A stretch of 64,000 nt of DNA from Burkholderiales bacterium (GTDB lineage Bacteria; Pseudomonadota; Gammaproteobacteria; Burkholderiales; JAHFRG01), in contig DATIXX010000041.1 in the NCBI GenBank assembly GCA_035518095.1, forward strand, positions 62,001 through 126,000, given 5' to 3'. Of this stretch, positions 8,125 to 17,287 are shown in pieces. The notes below the pieces were generated by a model. That model was not told the origin of the DNA. It searched no databases and saw only the letters and a list, made by a program, of their open reading frames with translations. The position numbers and the translations under genes were made by a program. Every line of letters begins with the position of its first letter. The stretch's first letter is position 1.

Positions 8125-9081
8125 TTGAGCAATTCATCGCTTAGCGCAACGCCTGCCAGAATTGTCATCGCTTCGCGCGAGAGCGCGCTCGCACTGTGGC
8201 AGGCGCGCTTCATTCAGCACAGACTCAACGCGTTGCACCCGCAGCTTCCCATCAGTATTTCCGGCATGACGAGCCTGGGCGACCGTTTGTCCGATGTTCC
8301 TCTCGCCAAAATCGGCGGCAAGGCGCTTTTCGTCAAAGAATTGGAAGAAGCGTTGCAGCAGGGAGCCGCAGACATCGCAGTGCACTCGATGAAAGACGTG
8401 CCCATGCGGTTGCCGCCCGGTTTTACCGTGGCGGCGATTACCGAGCGCGAGGATGCGCGCGATGCGTTTGTATCAAACAGCTTTCCGGACCTGGACGCGT
8501 TGCCCGAAGGTAGCGTCGTGGGAACATCCAGCCTGCGCCGGGAGAGCCAGCTGCGCGCGCGCTATCCGCACCTCAAGGTGAACTCATTGCGCGGCAACGT
8601 CGAGACTCGGCTAAAAAAGCTCGACCAGGGCCAATATGCGGCAATTATCCTAGCGGTCGCCGGATTAAAAAGATTGGGTCTGGAAGGACGCGTGACGGCG
8701 TTGTTGACTCTGGACCAAAGCCTGCCTGCGGCCGGTCAAGGCGCGCTGGGAATTGAATGTTTGAGCAAGCGCGAAGACCTTGTGCGGCTGTTGCAGCCGT
8801 TGAACCACCATCAAACCTATGTGTGCGTGGTTGCGGAACGAGCGATGAGCAGAATACTTGGCGGCAGTTGCCAGGTGCCGCTCGGGGCGTATGCCCAGCT
8901 GCAAGGCCGCGAAATATATTTGCGCGGCTTTATCGGTACGCCCGACGGCAGTCACGTGGTAAGCGCTGAAGTACGAGGTGAAGCGAGTAAAGCGGAGACA
9001 GTGGGCGAGGTATTGGCAAAAGCGCTGCGCACCAAAGGTGCAGACAAAATACTCGCGCAACTGGAAGGGCAAGGCACATGA
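8125..9081 (+). CDS. hemC: hydroxymethylbilane synthase (porphobilinogen deaminase)
   Basis: Joins four porphobilinogen units into the linear tetrapyrrole hydroxymethylbilane in heme and siroheme synthesis. At 318 residues it has normal length. Visible are the start of domain 1 (IVIASRESALALWQA), the active-site stretch HSMKDVP, LRRESQLRARYPHL and LRGNVETRL, and Cys249 in GGSCQVPLGAYA, which carries the dipyrromethane cofactor. The call uses a TTG start at 8125; the family would allow a start a few codons later. It overlaps hemD by 4 bases. Confidence 0.97.
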   Translation: MSNSSLSATPARIVIASRESALALWQARFIQHRLNALHPQLPISISGMTSLGDRLSDVPLAKIGGKALFVKELEEALQQGAADIAVHSMKDVPMRLPPGFTVAAITEREDARDAFVSNSFPDLDALPEGSVVGTSSLRRESQLRARYPHLKVNSLRGNVETRLKKLDQGQYAAIILAVAGLKRLGLEGRVTALLTLDQSLPAAGQGALGIECLSKREDLVRLLQPLNHHQTYVCVVAERAMSRILGGSCQVPLGAYAQLQGREIYLRGFIGTPDGSHVVSAEVRGEASKAETVGEVLAKALRTKGADKILAQLEGQGT

Positions 9082-9890
9082 TGACTACCGGACCCAGCGC
9101 CCCGTCAGCGGCACACCGGCAGGCGTTAACCGGCCGCAATATCGTAGTAACGCGTCCAGAGAAACAGGCCAAAGAACTTGCTGAATTAATCCGGGCCGAA
9201 GGAGGCCGCGCGATTCTGTTTCCGGCGGTGGAAATTATTGGCGCCGCGGATCTGCGACCGCTGCGCGATTCAATAGACCGCCTCGAGCAATTCGACATGG
9301 CCATATTCGTTAGCGCCAACGCTGTGACCAATGCGATGAGCGCGATCGTCAAACGCCGCACTTTGCCCGAAACGCTGCGAATTGCCGCGATCGGCGCCGC
9401 AAGCCGAAATGCATTGCTGCGCTACGGCGTCAAACAAGTGATTCACCCTACTTCGCGCTATGATAGTGAAGCGCTGCTTGATTTGCCGGAGTTGCGCGAC
9501 GTTGTAGACAAGAACATCGTAATATTCCGCGGCCAGGGCGGGCGCGAATTGCTGGGCGAAATTCTTAGAAAGCGCGGCGCGAGAATCGAGTATGTGGAAT
9601 GCTACCAGCGGGTGAAACCCAGTGGCGATCCGACGCTGCTAAAGCGGCTGTGGGCGAATAACGAGTTGCACGCAGTCACGGTAACCAGCAGCGAAGGACT
9701 GCGCAATTTATTCGAGATGATGGACGCAACGGGTAAGCAAATGCTCAGAGAAATCCCGCTGTTCGTGCCGCATCAGCGCATTGCAGAGGAGGCCCGGAAG
9801 CTGGGGCTCGCCGCTGCAGTGGTAACTGACGCGAGTGACGCCGGTCTTGTTAGGGGATTGATTGAATGGTTTTGGAGTAAAACAGGGTAA
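9078..9890 (+). CDS. hemD: uroporphyrinogen-III synthase
   Basis: Cyclises hydroxymethylbilane with inversion of ring D to give uroporphyrinogen III. The sequence of this family diverges fast, but the two-domain pattern is visible: IVVTRPEKQA at the start, FVSANAV near residue 76, the AAIG stretch, then FRGQGGRELL, YVECYQRVKP and the VTSSEGL segment. The length of 270 is usual. The ATG overlaps the hemC stop (ATGA); hemX follows after 6 bases. Two ATG codons in a row make the exact start uncertain by one residue. Confidence 0.93.
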   Translation: MMTTGPSAPSAAHRQALTGRNIVVTRPEKQAKELAELIRAEGGRAILFPAVEIIGAADLRPLRDSIDRLEQFDMAIFVSANAVTNAMSAIVKRRTLPETLRIAAIGAASRNALLRYGVKQVIHPTSRYDSEALLDLPELRDVVDKNIVIFRGQGGRELLGEILRKRGARIEYVECYQRVKPSGDPTLLKRLWANNELHAVTVTSSEGLRNLFEMMDATGKQMLREIPLFVPHQRIAEEARKLGLAAAVVTDASDAGLVRGLIEWFWSKTG

Positions 9891-9896
9891 TTAGCC

Positions 9897-10931
9897 ATGA
9901 CCGATAATTCGCAAACGGATATTCCGGCTGCTCCTGCAAAGTCAGAGAAAAAGCTCAATTTGGCACTCTTGACCTCGCTCGCCGTGGCGGCTCTCTTGGC
10001 GTGGCAATGGTTTGACACCCGCGACCAGATTTCAAAATTGCAGCAGGAGTCCGCAAAGCAGCTGGCCGACACCGTTGGCATCATCAAAGACAACCGCGCC
10101 ATCGTCAAGGACAACCAGGACGCATTGCGCGAAATGCAGGTAAAGCTGGGTTTGTTGGAGAATAAACTCGTAGCATCGCAAAACCAGCAGGTTGCACTGC
10201 AAAGCCTGTATCAGCAGCTGTCTCGAAACAGCGACGAATGGGCATTTGCGGAAGTGGAGCAAATGCTGAATATTGCCAGCCAGCAATTACAACTGGCGGG
10301 CAATGTTAAAAGTGCGCTGGCCGCCCTGCAAATGGCGGACGCCCGCCTGCAACGCATCGACCGGCCGGAGCTTATTCCGCTGCGCAAGATCATCAACACC
10401 GACATCGAGCTCCTTAAGGCAGTGCCCAACGTGGATGCCGTGGCAATAAGTGCGCGCCTTGACCACCTGATATACAGCGTGGACAGCATGCCGCTGGCAA
10501 TGGATATACGCCCGCAAGCAAAACCATCCGCGGTGGGACCGGAAACTGCGCAAAACGCGTGGCTCAAATTCGCGCGCGAAATCTGGCAGGACATGAAACA
10601 GATGGTGCGCATTCAAAATACCGCAGAGCAGGAAATACCATTGCTGACGCCGGATCAGTCGTTTTTCCTGCGCCAGAATCTCAAGCTGCGCCTGTTAAGC
10701 GCGAGAGTCGCTTTGCTACTTCACGATGAGACCAGCTTCAAGTCCGACATTGATGCGGCGCAGAAATGGATTTCGCGTTATTTCGACAAGAATTCAGACG
10801 CGACTAAGGCCGCAATGGCCAGCCTCAACCAGTTGCAGGAAACCAGCGTTAGCATTGAGATTCCCAATATCTCGGCAAGCTTGGAAGCGGCGCGCAGCTT
10901 CACGCTGCATACCGAGAAGGCAGTGCAGTGA
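9897..10931 (+). CDS. hemX: HemX-like membrane-anchored protein of the heme operon
   Basis: A 344-residue bitopic protein with a short cytoplasmic start, one membrane helix at about 20-41 (NLALLTSLAVAALLAWQWF) and a long helical, partly coiled periplasmic part. This is the layout of HemX. The family is often annotated as uroporphyrinogen-III C-methyltransferase, but this protein has none of the SAM-binding methyltransferase motifs, so enzymatic activity is unlikely. Position between hemD and hemY, with a 4-base overlap into hemY, supports a role in organising late heme synthesis, which remains unproven for the family. Confidence 0.9.
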   Translation: MTDNSQTDIPAAPAKSEKKLNLALLTSLAVAALLAWQWFDTRDQISKLQQESAKQLADTVGIIKDNRAIVKDNQDALREMQVKLGLLENKLVASQNQQVALQSLYQQLSRNSDEWAFAEVEQMLNIASQQLQLAGNVKSALAALQMADARLQRIDRPELIPLRKIINTDIELLKAVPNVDAVAISARLDHLIYSVDSMPLAMDIRPQAKPSAVGPETAQNAWLKFAREIWQDMKQMVRIQNTAEQEIPLLTPDQSFFLRQNLKLRLLSARVALLLHDETSFKSDIDAAQKWISRYFDKNSDATKAAMASLNQLQETSVSIEIPNISASLEAARSFTLHTEKAVQ

Positions 10932-12148
10932 AGTTCTTGATCTGGATAGTACTGATCTTTGCCTTGGCCGTGGCTTTGACCGTGACCATCGGCTACGGCA
11001 ATGGCTATGTGCTGCTGGTCTACTCTACTTATCGCGTCGAACTGTCGCTCAAGCTGGCGCTGCTATTATTGGTTGGCGCGTTTATTATTGCTTACGCACT
11101 GATTCGTCTGCTGGCGCAAACGCTGCGCATGCCGGCGCACGTGCGCGAGTACCGTGTGCGCCGACGCCGCGAAAAAGCTCGCGGCAGATTCAATGAAAGC
11201 TTGCGCATGTTTTTTGAGGGGCGTTATGCGAAGGCGGAAAAAGCTGCAGCAGCCGCTAACGAAATGGGGGAATCCCCGGCGCTGACTTCGCTGCTGGCGG
11301 CCCGCTCGGCGCACGCGCTGAAAGCGTTCGATAAGCGAGACACCTACCTGGACGAGGCCGAAAAGCAAGCGCCCGAGGAAAAAACAGCGCGGATGATGAC
11401 GCAGGCTGAACTGCTGGTCGACGAACATCGCTACCAGGATGCGCTCGGCGTGCTGGCTGCTTTGAATGAAAGTGGCGGCACAAAGCATGTCGCTGCGCTG
11501 CGCTTGGAACTCGAGGCGCAGCAGCGCGTAAAAAACTGGGATCAAGTGCTGAACCTGGTCGGTCAGCTGGAAAAGCGTGGATTCTTCGACGTTGGTCAGG
11601 CGCAACAATTACGGTTGTATGCGACGCAGGAAAATCTCAAGCGGCATGCGAACGACATCGCAGAGCTCCAGGAATGCTGGCGCAGAATACCTGCGTCGGA
11701 CAAGAAACTCGGCGGAGTTGCGGCTGCCGCCGCACGCTCTTTTATTGCCCTAGGTGCCTGCAGCATCGCGCAGGATATCATCGAGAGAAGCTTGGACTCG
11801 CAATGGGACAGCGATCTGGTGTACTTGTACTCAGAATGCCTTGGACAGGATACCTTGAAGCAGATTGAACGTGCCGAGACGCGGTTATTTGACCATCCCA
11901 ATGACGCCCACCTGCTGTTAACGTTGGGCAGACTGTGCGCGTATCAGGAACTTTGGGGCAAGGCGCAAAGCTATCTGGAGGCCAGCATCGGAGTAGAGCC
12001 AACCGTCACGGCCCACCGGGAGCTCGCGATGCTGCACGAAAAAATCGGGCAAAACGAGGAAGCCGAAGCCCAATATCGGAAGAGCCTTGATCTGGCTGTG
12101 CGCCAGCTGCGGGATATTTCCGGCGGCAGGCGCAGGACGGTCCTTTAA
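10928..12148 (+). CDS. hemY: HemY protein, TPR membrane protein of the heme operon
   Basis: A 406-residue proteobacterial HemY-type protein, not the Bacillus oxidase of the same name. Two membrane helices lie at about 3-23 and 40-64. After a basic stretch (YRVRRRREKARGRFNESLRMFFEGRYAKAE) come TPR-like helical repeats to about residue 390, including the late LLLTLGRLCAYQELWGKAQSYLE repeat region. It is the last gene of the algZ-to-hemY run and ends 34 bases before a convergent reductase gene. The exact function in heme synthesis is unknown; association with the late pathway comes from conserved neighbourhood. Confidence 0.92.
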   Translation: MKFLIWIVLIFALAVALTVTIGYGNGYVLLVYSTYRVELSLKLALLLLVGAFIIAYALIRLLAQTLRMPAHVREYRVRRRREKARGRFNESLRMFFEGRYAKAEKAAAAANEMGESPALTSLLAARSAHALKAFDKRDTYLDEAEKQAPEEKTARMMTQAELLVDEHRYQDALGVLAALNESGGTKHVAALRLELEAQQRVKNWDQVLNLVGQLEKRGFFDVGQAQQLRLYATQENLKRHANDIAELQECWRRIPASDKKLGGVAAAAARSFIALGACSIAQDIIERSLDSQWDSDLVYLYSECLGQDTLKQIERAETRLFDHPNDAHLLLTLGRLCAYQELWGKAQSYLEASIGVEPTVTAHRELAMLHEKIGQNEEAEAQYRKSLDLAVRQLRDISGGRRRTVL

Positions 12149-12182
12149 TTTTTTGAGACGGCGCCCGGATTCCACGGTACAT

Positions 12183-13211
12183 CTAGGACGACTTGGGATC
12201 ATTGGAGAAAGTAAACGAGTCGGAATAGAATTCCTCCAGCGTGAGATTGCGCATGGCAGTAAAGTCGCGGCGCGCGGCTTCCACCATGACCGGTGCGCCG
12301 CATGCATAAACCTGATAGGCACTCAAATCGCCAAAATCCTCCATTACCGCCTGATGCACCAGTCCGCTGCGCCCCTGCCAGCGGTCTTCCGATGGCGTTT
12401 CCGAGAGTACCGGAGTAAATCTAAAATTTTCGTGTTCCCGCTGCCATTGCTGCGGTAAGTGCAGCATGTATAGATCGGTCAGCTTGCGCGCGCCCCAATA
12501 CAAGATCATCTCACGATGACTTTTCTTGTACAAGGCGTGCTCGATGATGCTCTTAATGGGAGCGAATCCGGTTCCGCTCGCGACAAAAATTATTGGTTTG
12601 TCTGAATCCTCGCGCAGAAAAAAGGTGCCTAGCGGGCCTTCGAAGCGCAAGATATCCCGCTCTTTCATTTTGCTGAACACGTAATCGGTGAACGCACCCC
12701 CCACGATATTGCGCACGTGCAGTTGCAGACACTCGTCGTCATGCGGTGGATTTGCCATTGAAAAACTCCGGCGCTTGCCTTCCTTCATGAGAATGTCAAT
12801 GTACTGCCCGGCGAGGAACTGCAAGCGTTCGTTGGAGGGAAGCTTGAGGTAAAGCACCATTACGTCGTCCGCGGGCCGCTCCATTTTTTGCACCCGGCAT
12901 GGCAGCCTCCTTATCTGTATGTCCTTGACCGCATTGATTTCGCGCGCTTCAATAACCAAATCGGTTTGCGGTTTGGCTTGGCAGAAGAGTGCCATGCCCG
13001 CGCGTTTTTCAGCCGCGCTAAGCGCGCTGTCCTGATAGACGCCGTAATCCACCTCGCCCTCGAGAATTCTGCCTTTGCATGAGCCACAGGCGCCGTTGCG
13101 GCAGCCGTACGGCAGGCCAAAACTTTGACGCAGCGCCGCTTCGAGTACGCTTTCATCGGGCTCTACCGCAAATACATGGTTGCTGGGTTTAATAGTGACT
13201 TGAAATGACAT
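12183..13211 (-). CDS. 2Fe-2S/FAD/NAD(P)H oxidoreductase (CDP-6-deoxy-glucoseen reductase-like)
   Basis: A 342-residue electron-transfer protein in three parts. Residues 1-95 are a plant-type ferredoxin with CRNGACGSCKG and a later FCQA cysteine for the 2Fe-2S cluster. Residues about 100-200 are an FAD-binding barrel with RSFSMANPP. The C-terminal NAD(P) domain has FVASGTGFAPIKSI and a final EEFYSDSF. The family includes CDP-6-deoxy-3,4-glucoseen reductase and oxygenase reductase subunits, and many betaproteobacteria carry a stand-alone copy like this. No sugar-nucleotide or oxygenase partner is nearby, so the electron acceptor is unknown. Confidence 0.85.
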   Translation of the reverse strand: MSFQVTIKPSNHVFAVEPDESVLEAALRQSFGLPYGCRNGACGSCKGRILEGEVDYGVYQDSALSAAEKRAGMALFCQAKPQTDLVIEAREINAVKDIQIRRLPCRVQKMERPADDVMVLYLKLPSNERLQFLAGQYIDILMKEGKRRSFSMANPPHDDECLQLHVRNIVGGAFTDYVFSKMKERDILRFEGPLGTFFLREDSDKPIIFVASGTGFAPIKSIIEHALYKKSHREMILYWGARKLTDLYMLHLPQQWQREHENFRFTPVLSETPSEDRWQGRSGLVHQAVMEDFGDLSAYQVYACGAPVMVEAARRDFTAMRNLTLEEFYSDSFTFSNDPKSS

Positions 13212-13225
13212 ACAAATAACACTTA

Positions 13226-13497
13226 AGAGCCTCTAACATAATGAGACGGATTTGCGTTGCCGGCCAAAAAGCGATGAATGCGCGACGCGAGGCGCAACTC
13301 GGTCGGGACATCGAGTAAGCCGAGCAACAAAGCAGGCGCGCTTTTTGGTCGCAACCCGCGGGGACGGCGCGGATTTCGGCGCACGCCTTTGTCACTCGCC
13401 CGCTTATTGGAGAATAACCCAACGGCGCGGCTCGCTTCGCGGCCTGCATCCGAAACCGACGCCGTCGCACTATTCGTTTCATTATGTTAGAGGCTCT
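13226..13497. mobile_element. MITE-like element with 22-bp terminal inverted repeats
   Basis: The ends are near-perfect inverted copies: 13226-13247 (AGAGCCTCTAACATAATGAGAC) continues as one 22-base end, matched on the other strand by 13476-13497 with one mismatch. Between them are 228 GC-rich bases with no recognisable protein; the open frames inside have no family signal. The size, paired ends and lack of a transposase suggest a non-autonomous insertion element. No clear target-site duplication is visible; the flanking triplets are TAA and TGA if the ends begin at GAGCC. It accounts for most of the 333-base gap between the reductase and SDR genes. Confidence 0.6.
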
Positions 13498-13544
13498 GAG
13501 GGCGGGGATACCACTGCATTACCGGATACCTTAAACTATTAGAA

Positions 13545-14468
13545 ATGAGGCGGCTGTTGATTATAGGCTGCGGTGATGTCGCGCTGCGCATGGTGCGGAA
13601 GCTTCCCGCAGGCTACCGTGTTTATGCGCTTTCCCACTCCCCGCAGCGCTACCCCATATTGCGCGGATACCGCATCACGCCCATCCCCGGCAATCTTGAC
13701 AACCCGGAAACGCTTGAGATGCTGGGCGGACTGGCGCAAGACGTGGTGCATTTTGCGCCGCCGCCAAGCCAAGGCACGCAAGACACACGCACCGCACATT
13801 TGCTTGCGGGGCTGGCAAAGGGAAAAATTTTACCACATCGACTCATCTACATCAGTACCAGTGGCGTGTATGGCGACTGCGACGGTGAAATCGTTCCCGA
13901 AACGCGCCCGTTGCGACCGCACACCCTGCGCGCCCAGCGCCGCTTGGATGCCGAACGCCGAGTCCGCGAATGGGGAAGGCGCAACCGTGTTTGTGTAAGC
14001 ATCCTGCGCGTACCCGGAATCTATGCCAGCGACCGGCTGCCGCTTGAGCGCTTTAAAAACGGCACCCCGGCGTTGCTGCCCGAGCAGGATCCTTACAGCA
14101 ATCATATTCACGCCGATGACCTGGCGCGCATCGTGATCGCATCGCTGCGATTCGGCAAACCGGGACGGGCGTATAACACCAGCGACGATTCGGAACTCCG
14201 AATGGGCGATTACTTCGACTTGGTGGCGGACCGTTTCGGTCTGCCGCGACCGGCGCGGGTTTCTTATGGTGAAATATGCCAAAATATCTCCGAGACGCTA
14301 TTGTCGTTCATGTCGGAGTCGCGGCGTCTTGTCAACCGGCGCATGAAGCGCGAGTTGCAGGTGAAACTGCGCTACCCGATGGTGATCGATGGACTCGCCG
14401 CGGCAGAGCATAAAAGCGCCAGCAAGCTTGCGCAACCGATTTGGGAAACGCGCGATACCGCGCGATGA
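13545..14468 (+). CDS. NAD(P)-dependent SDR/epimerase-like protein
   Basis: A 307-residue extended-SDR-like protein. The nucleotide-binding start is LLIIGCGDVALRMVRKL. YISTSGVYGDC (near 103-113) is the serine/tyrosine region of the active site. VSILRVPGIYASDR and NHIHADDLARI are the usual downstream blocks of sugar-nucleotide epimerase relatives. The substrate is not known; small proteins of this type are often called YeeZ-like. It is the first gene of a plus-strand run and is followed after 18 bases by a lipoprotein gene. Confidence 0.8.
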   Translation: MRRLLIIGCGDVALRMVRKLPAGYRVYALSHSPQRYPILRGYRITPIPGNLDNPETLEMLGGLAQDVVHFAPPPSQGTQDTRTAHLLAGLAKGKILPHRLIYISTSGVYGDCDGEIVPETRPLRPHTLRAQRRLDAERRVREWGRRNRVCVSILRVPGIYASDRLPLERFKNGTPALLPEQDPYSNHIHADDLARIVIASLRFGKPGRAYNTSDDSELRMGDYFDLVADRFGLPRPARVSYGEICQNISETLLSFMSESRRLVNRRMKRELQVKLRYPMVIDGLAAAEHKSASKLAQPIWETRDTAR

Positions 14469-14486
14469 GAGAACCGCCTTTTACCA

Positions 14487-15056
14487 ATGAAACCGATTAT
14501 GACACGCAATGTCCTGATATGGCCGGTGCTACTGGCGCTGCTTGCAGGATGCACCGGAACCCCGGCTAAGCCTGCGCTTGAGCAAGTCTCTCTTGACCAG
14601 CATCTGCCCCTGCGCCTTGCGGTAGATATGACCCCTGAGGATCTCGCGTTGCAGACGCATCATTTCTACAACGTCTATGGATATTTTGAGACATACCAAT
14701 GGACTATGGAAGGCAAGCTGGTACAACAGGCAGCGCTGACGGCTTTTGCGCCGCTCGCCAAGCAGGTTTTGCCGCGCAATGAGATGCCGGTGCCGGACCT
14801 CATAATCAAAGTTCACGGCAGGAGCGTATACAACCCCATGGCGCAGGTTTGGTACGTCGATGTTACTGCGAAGGGTTATCTGCCAAACGGTGACGAGATT
14901 GCTGCATTCCACGCCGAATCGCAAACTGGGGGCGTTACGGCTTTTTTCGAACAGGCGCTTCAAAGCACTTACGTTGCGGCGTTCCAGGACGTTGCGAGAA
15001 AGTTCGTGCAGAGTGGCACGTTGAACCTCGCGCTGCGCCAGCGCGCGGCGAACTAA
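14487..15056 (+). CDS. putative lipoprotein, unknown function
   Basis: A 189-residue protein with a signal peptide ending in a lipobox, LLALLAGC, so Cys22 would be lipidated and the rest exported. The mature part is mixed alpha/beta with DLIIKVHGRSVYNPMAQVWYVDV as its most distinctive strand region. I do not recognise a family. An in-frame ATG four codons later could also serve as start and would give a more typical signal peptide. It lies between the SDR gene and cutA without evident regulation. Confidence 0.7.
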   Translation: MKPIMTRNVLIWPVLLALLAGCTGTPAKPALEQVSLDQHLPLRLAVDMTPEDLALQTHHFYNVYGYFETYQWTMEGKLVQQAALTAFAPLAKQVLPRNEMPVPDLIIKVHGRSVYNPMAQVWYVDVTAKGYLPNGDEIAAFHAESQTGGVTAFFEQALQSTYVAAFQDVARKFVQSGTLNLALRQRAAN

Positions 15057-15123
15057 AGCAGTATGCATTGCGCTGCTTCGAACACGCGGTGAAGTCGAAT
15101 AAAACAACTGCATACGGGTTATC

Positions 15124-15462
15124 ATGACCGAGGACGCAATATTGGTCTTGACCAATTTTCCAAATCGCGACGCGGCATTGGAGCTTGCGCATAAATTGGT
15201 CGAAGCGCGGCTTGCGGCCTGCGTTAACGTGATGGCGGAATGCACATCGGTCTACCGCTGGAAGGGCAAGATCGAGACGGCGCAGGAAGTTCCGGTATTT
15301 ATCAAGACGCTTAAAGCGCATTTTCCGCGCCTTGAGCAAATGGTAAGACAGAGCCATCCCTACGAACTTCCAGAATTAGTCGCTGTCCCTATAAGCGACG
15401 GATTGAAGGCATACCTTGACTGGCTCGCTGTCGAGACACATTCGCTGACGATCACCGGCTGA
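15124..15462 (+). CDS. cutA: divalent-cation tolerance protein CutA
   Basis: A 112-residue CutA1 protein, a very stable cytoplasmic trimer with a ferredoxin-like fold that binds copper in vitro. The conserved ARLAACVNVM, SVYRWKGKIE and EVPVFIKT segments and the end block HPYELPELVAVPI are all present. Just downstream (19 bases) is dsbD, the neighbour that cutA has in many beta- and gammaproteobacteria. The family was linked to copper tolerance genetically, but the phenotype in Escherichia coli was later attributed mainly to the adjacent dsbD. Confidence 0.95.
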   Translation: MTEDAILVLTNFPNRDAALELAHKLVEARLAACVNVMAECTSVYRWKGKIETAQEVPVFIKTLKAHFPRLEQMVRQSHPYELPELVAVPISDGLKAYLDWLAVETHSLTITG

Positions 15463-15480
15463 ACGTCCACCCTCCCCAAA

Positions 15481-17286
15481 ATGCGCTTGCTGCTACTTTT
15501 GCTGATGCTGGTTTCGGCGTTTGCCCGCGCAAACGAACCGGAATTGCTGCAACCCGAGCAAGCGTTTCGGCTGTCGGCGCAGTGGGTGGACGCCAACGAT
15601 ATTAGAGTGCGCTACCGAATTGCTGAAGGCTATTATTTATACCGCAACAGGTTCAAATTCGAGGTGGAGCAAAATGATTTTTCCCTCGGCAAGCCGCAAT
15701 TGCCCCCCGGCAAGGTACATCAGGATCCGTTTTTCGGTCGCGTTGAGACCTACCGCGGCGATTTGATTATCAATCTGCCCGTGCAGCAAACTGGATCTAA
15801 CCGGATTCTAACGCTGAAAGCAGTCGCGCAGGGATGCGCCGATGCCGGTGTGTGCTATACGCCGCTTGTGCAGAACGTCAATCTGCAGCTCGGCGCGCAA
15901 TACATGTCGGTCCCCGAGGGGGTCAACCCGCTTGCAGCTCTGCGAACGCCGCAAATATCTGCGAGCGTCCCGTCGCAAACTATAACCGCAATCGAATCAC
16001 CGCTTGGCGACGAGTCGGCGCTAGCCGCAAAGCTTTTGCGCGGCGGCAGTTTCTGGCTCATTATTGCGAGCTTCTTCGGCTTTGGCCTGCTGTTGTCACT
16101 GACACCATGTGTATTTCCAATGATTCCGATACTTTCCGGAATAATCGTAGGCCAAAAACAACGAATGACCAAAAGGCGCGGCCTGGCACTTTCAGCCTTT
16201 TATGTGCTTGGAGTAGCGCTTACCTATGCGATAGCCGGAGTGGCGGCAGGGCTCACCGGCACGCTCATTTCCACCGCTTTGCAGGAACCCTGGGTGCTCA
16301 TGTCATTTGCTGCTTTGTTCGTGCTACTTGCGCTTTCCATGTTCGGATTTTACGAGCTGCAGTTGCCCGCGTCGTTGCAAACTAGACTTTCCGGTGCGGC
16401 ATTCAGAATCAAAGGAGGAAATCTGGTCGGGGCGTTCATCATGGGAGGGCTGTCCGCTGTCATAATCGGCCCTTGTGTTGCAGCGCCTCTCGCAGGTGCT
16501 TTGCTCTATATCAGCCAGACCCGGGATGTAGTCCTTGGCGGTTCAAGCCTATTTGTTATGGCATTGGGAATGGGAACGCCGCTTATCGCGGTGGGACTTT
16601 CTGCGGGGGCGCTTTTGCCCAAGGCCGGACCATGGATGAACACCGTAAAAAAATTTTTCGGCGTGTTGCTGCTGGGCGTCGCCATTTGGCTGGTCTCGTC
16701 GCTTATACCCGAGCGCGCACATCTGCTGCTATGGGCATCGTTGGTCATCCTCGGCGCAATCTATCTCGTAGCCGCGCTGCCAGCGAAATCCGCGCACGGC
16801 AGATACTGGAAAGGGGCTGGAATCATGGTCTTGACTGTGGCCGCGGTGTTTTTGATCGGAGCTTTTTCCAGCGGACGGGGAATTTTCGGGCCGCTGGCGC
16901 GGTTCACCGGTATCGCAACGCCTGTGCCGGCACTCAAATTCCAGCGCGTGGAAAATAACGCGGCACTAAACCAGGCGCTCTCCGAAGCCAAGGGACGATA
17001 TGCGATGTTCGATTTTTATGCTGACTGGTGCGTCTCCTGCAAGGAAATGGAGTTGTTTACGTTCTCGGACCCGGCGGTACAAGCGCAGCTGAAAAAGGTC
17101 AAATTATTGCAGGCGGATGTCACCGCTAACAGCGCGGAGGACGCCGCTATGTTGAAACGCTTCGGCTTGTATGGGCCGCCCGGCATCCTGTTTTTCGATA
17201 AGCAGGGCAACGAACTCAAAACGCGTGTGATCGGGTACCAGAACCCCGAGACATTTCTGGCAACGCTTGATTCGGTGATGCGTTAG
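15481..17286 (+). CDS. dsbD: thiol:disulfide interchange protein DsbD
   Basis: Carries electrons from cytoplasmic thioredoxin across the inner membrane to periplasmic reductases such as DsbC and cytochrome c maturation factors. The 601 residues show a signal peptide (1-17), the periplasmic alpha domain (with the Cys pair around 120 and 125: GCADAGVCYTP), eight or so membrane helices from about 185 with the redox cysteines in SLTPCVFP and IIGPCVAAP, and the C-terminal gamma thioredoxin domain with CVSC at 517-520. All six redox cysteines can be located. A TlpA-like gene follows after 1 base. Confidence 0.96.
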   Translation: MRLLLLLLMLVSAFARANEPELLQPEQAFRLSAQWVDANDIRVRYRIAEGYYLYRNRFKFEVEQNDFSLGKPQLPPGKVHQDPFFGRVETYRGDLIINLPVQQTGSNRILTLKAVAQGCADAGVCYTPLVQNVNLQLGAQYMSVPEGVNPLAALRTPQISASVPSQTITAIESPLGDESALAAKLLRGGSFWLIIASFFGFGLLLSLTPCVFPMIPILSGIIVGQKQRMTKRRGLALSAFYVLGVALTYAIAGVAAGLTGTLISTALQEPWVLMSFAALFVLLALSMFGFYELQLPASLQTRLSGAAFRIKGGNLVGAFIMGGLSAVIIGPCVAAPLAGALLYISQTRDVVLGGSSLFVMALGMGTPLIAVGLSAGALLPKAGPWMNTVKKFFGVLLLGVAIWLVSSLIPERAHLLLWASLVILGAIYLVAALPAKSAHGRYWKGAGIMVLTVAAVFLIGAFSSGRGIFGPLARFTGIATPVPALKFQRVENNAALNQALSEAKGRYAMFDFYADWCVSCKEMELFTFSDPAVQAQLKKVKLLQADVTANSAEDAAMLKRFGLYGPPGILFFDKQGNELKTRVIGYQNPETFLATLDSVMR

Positions 17287-17287
17287 C

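Noticed and set aside
9897-10931. Annotating HemX as a uroporphyrinogen-III methyltransferase
   Set aside because: The protein lacks the SAM-binding methyltransferase motifs and is a bitopic membrane protein.
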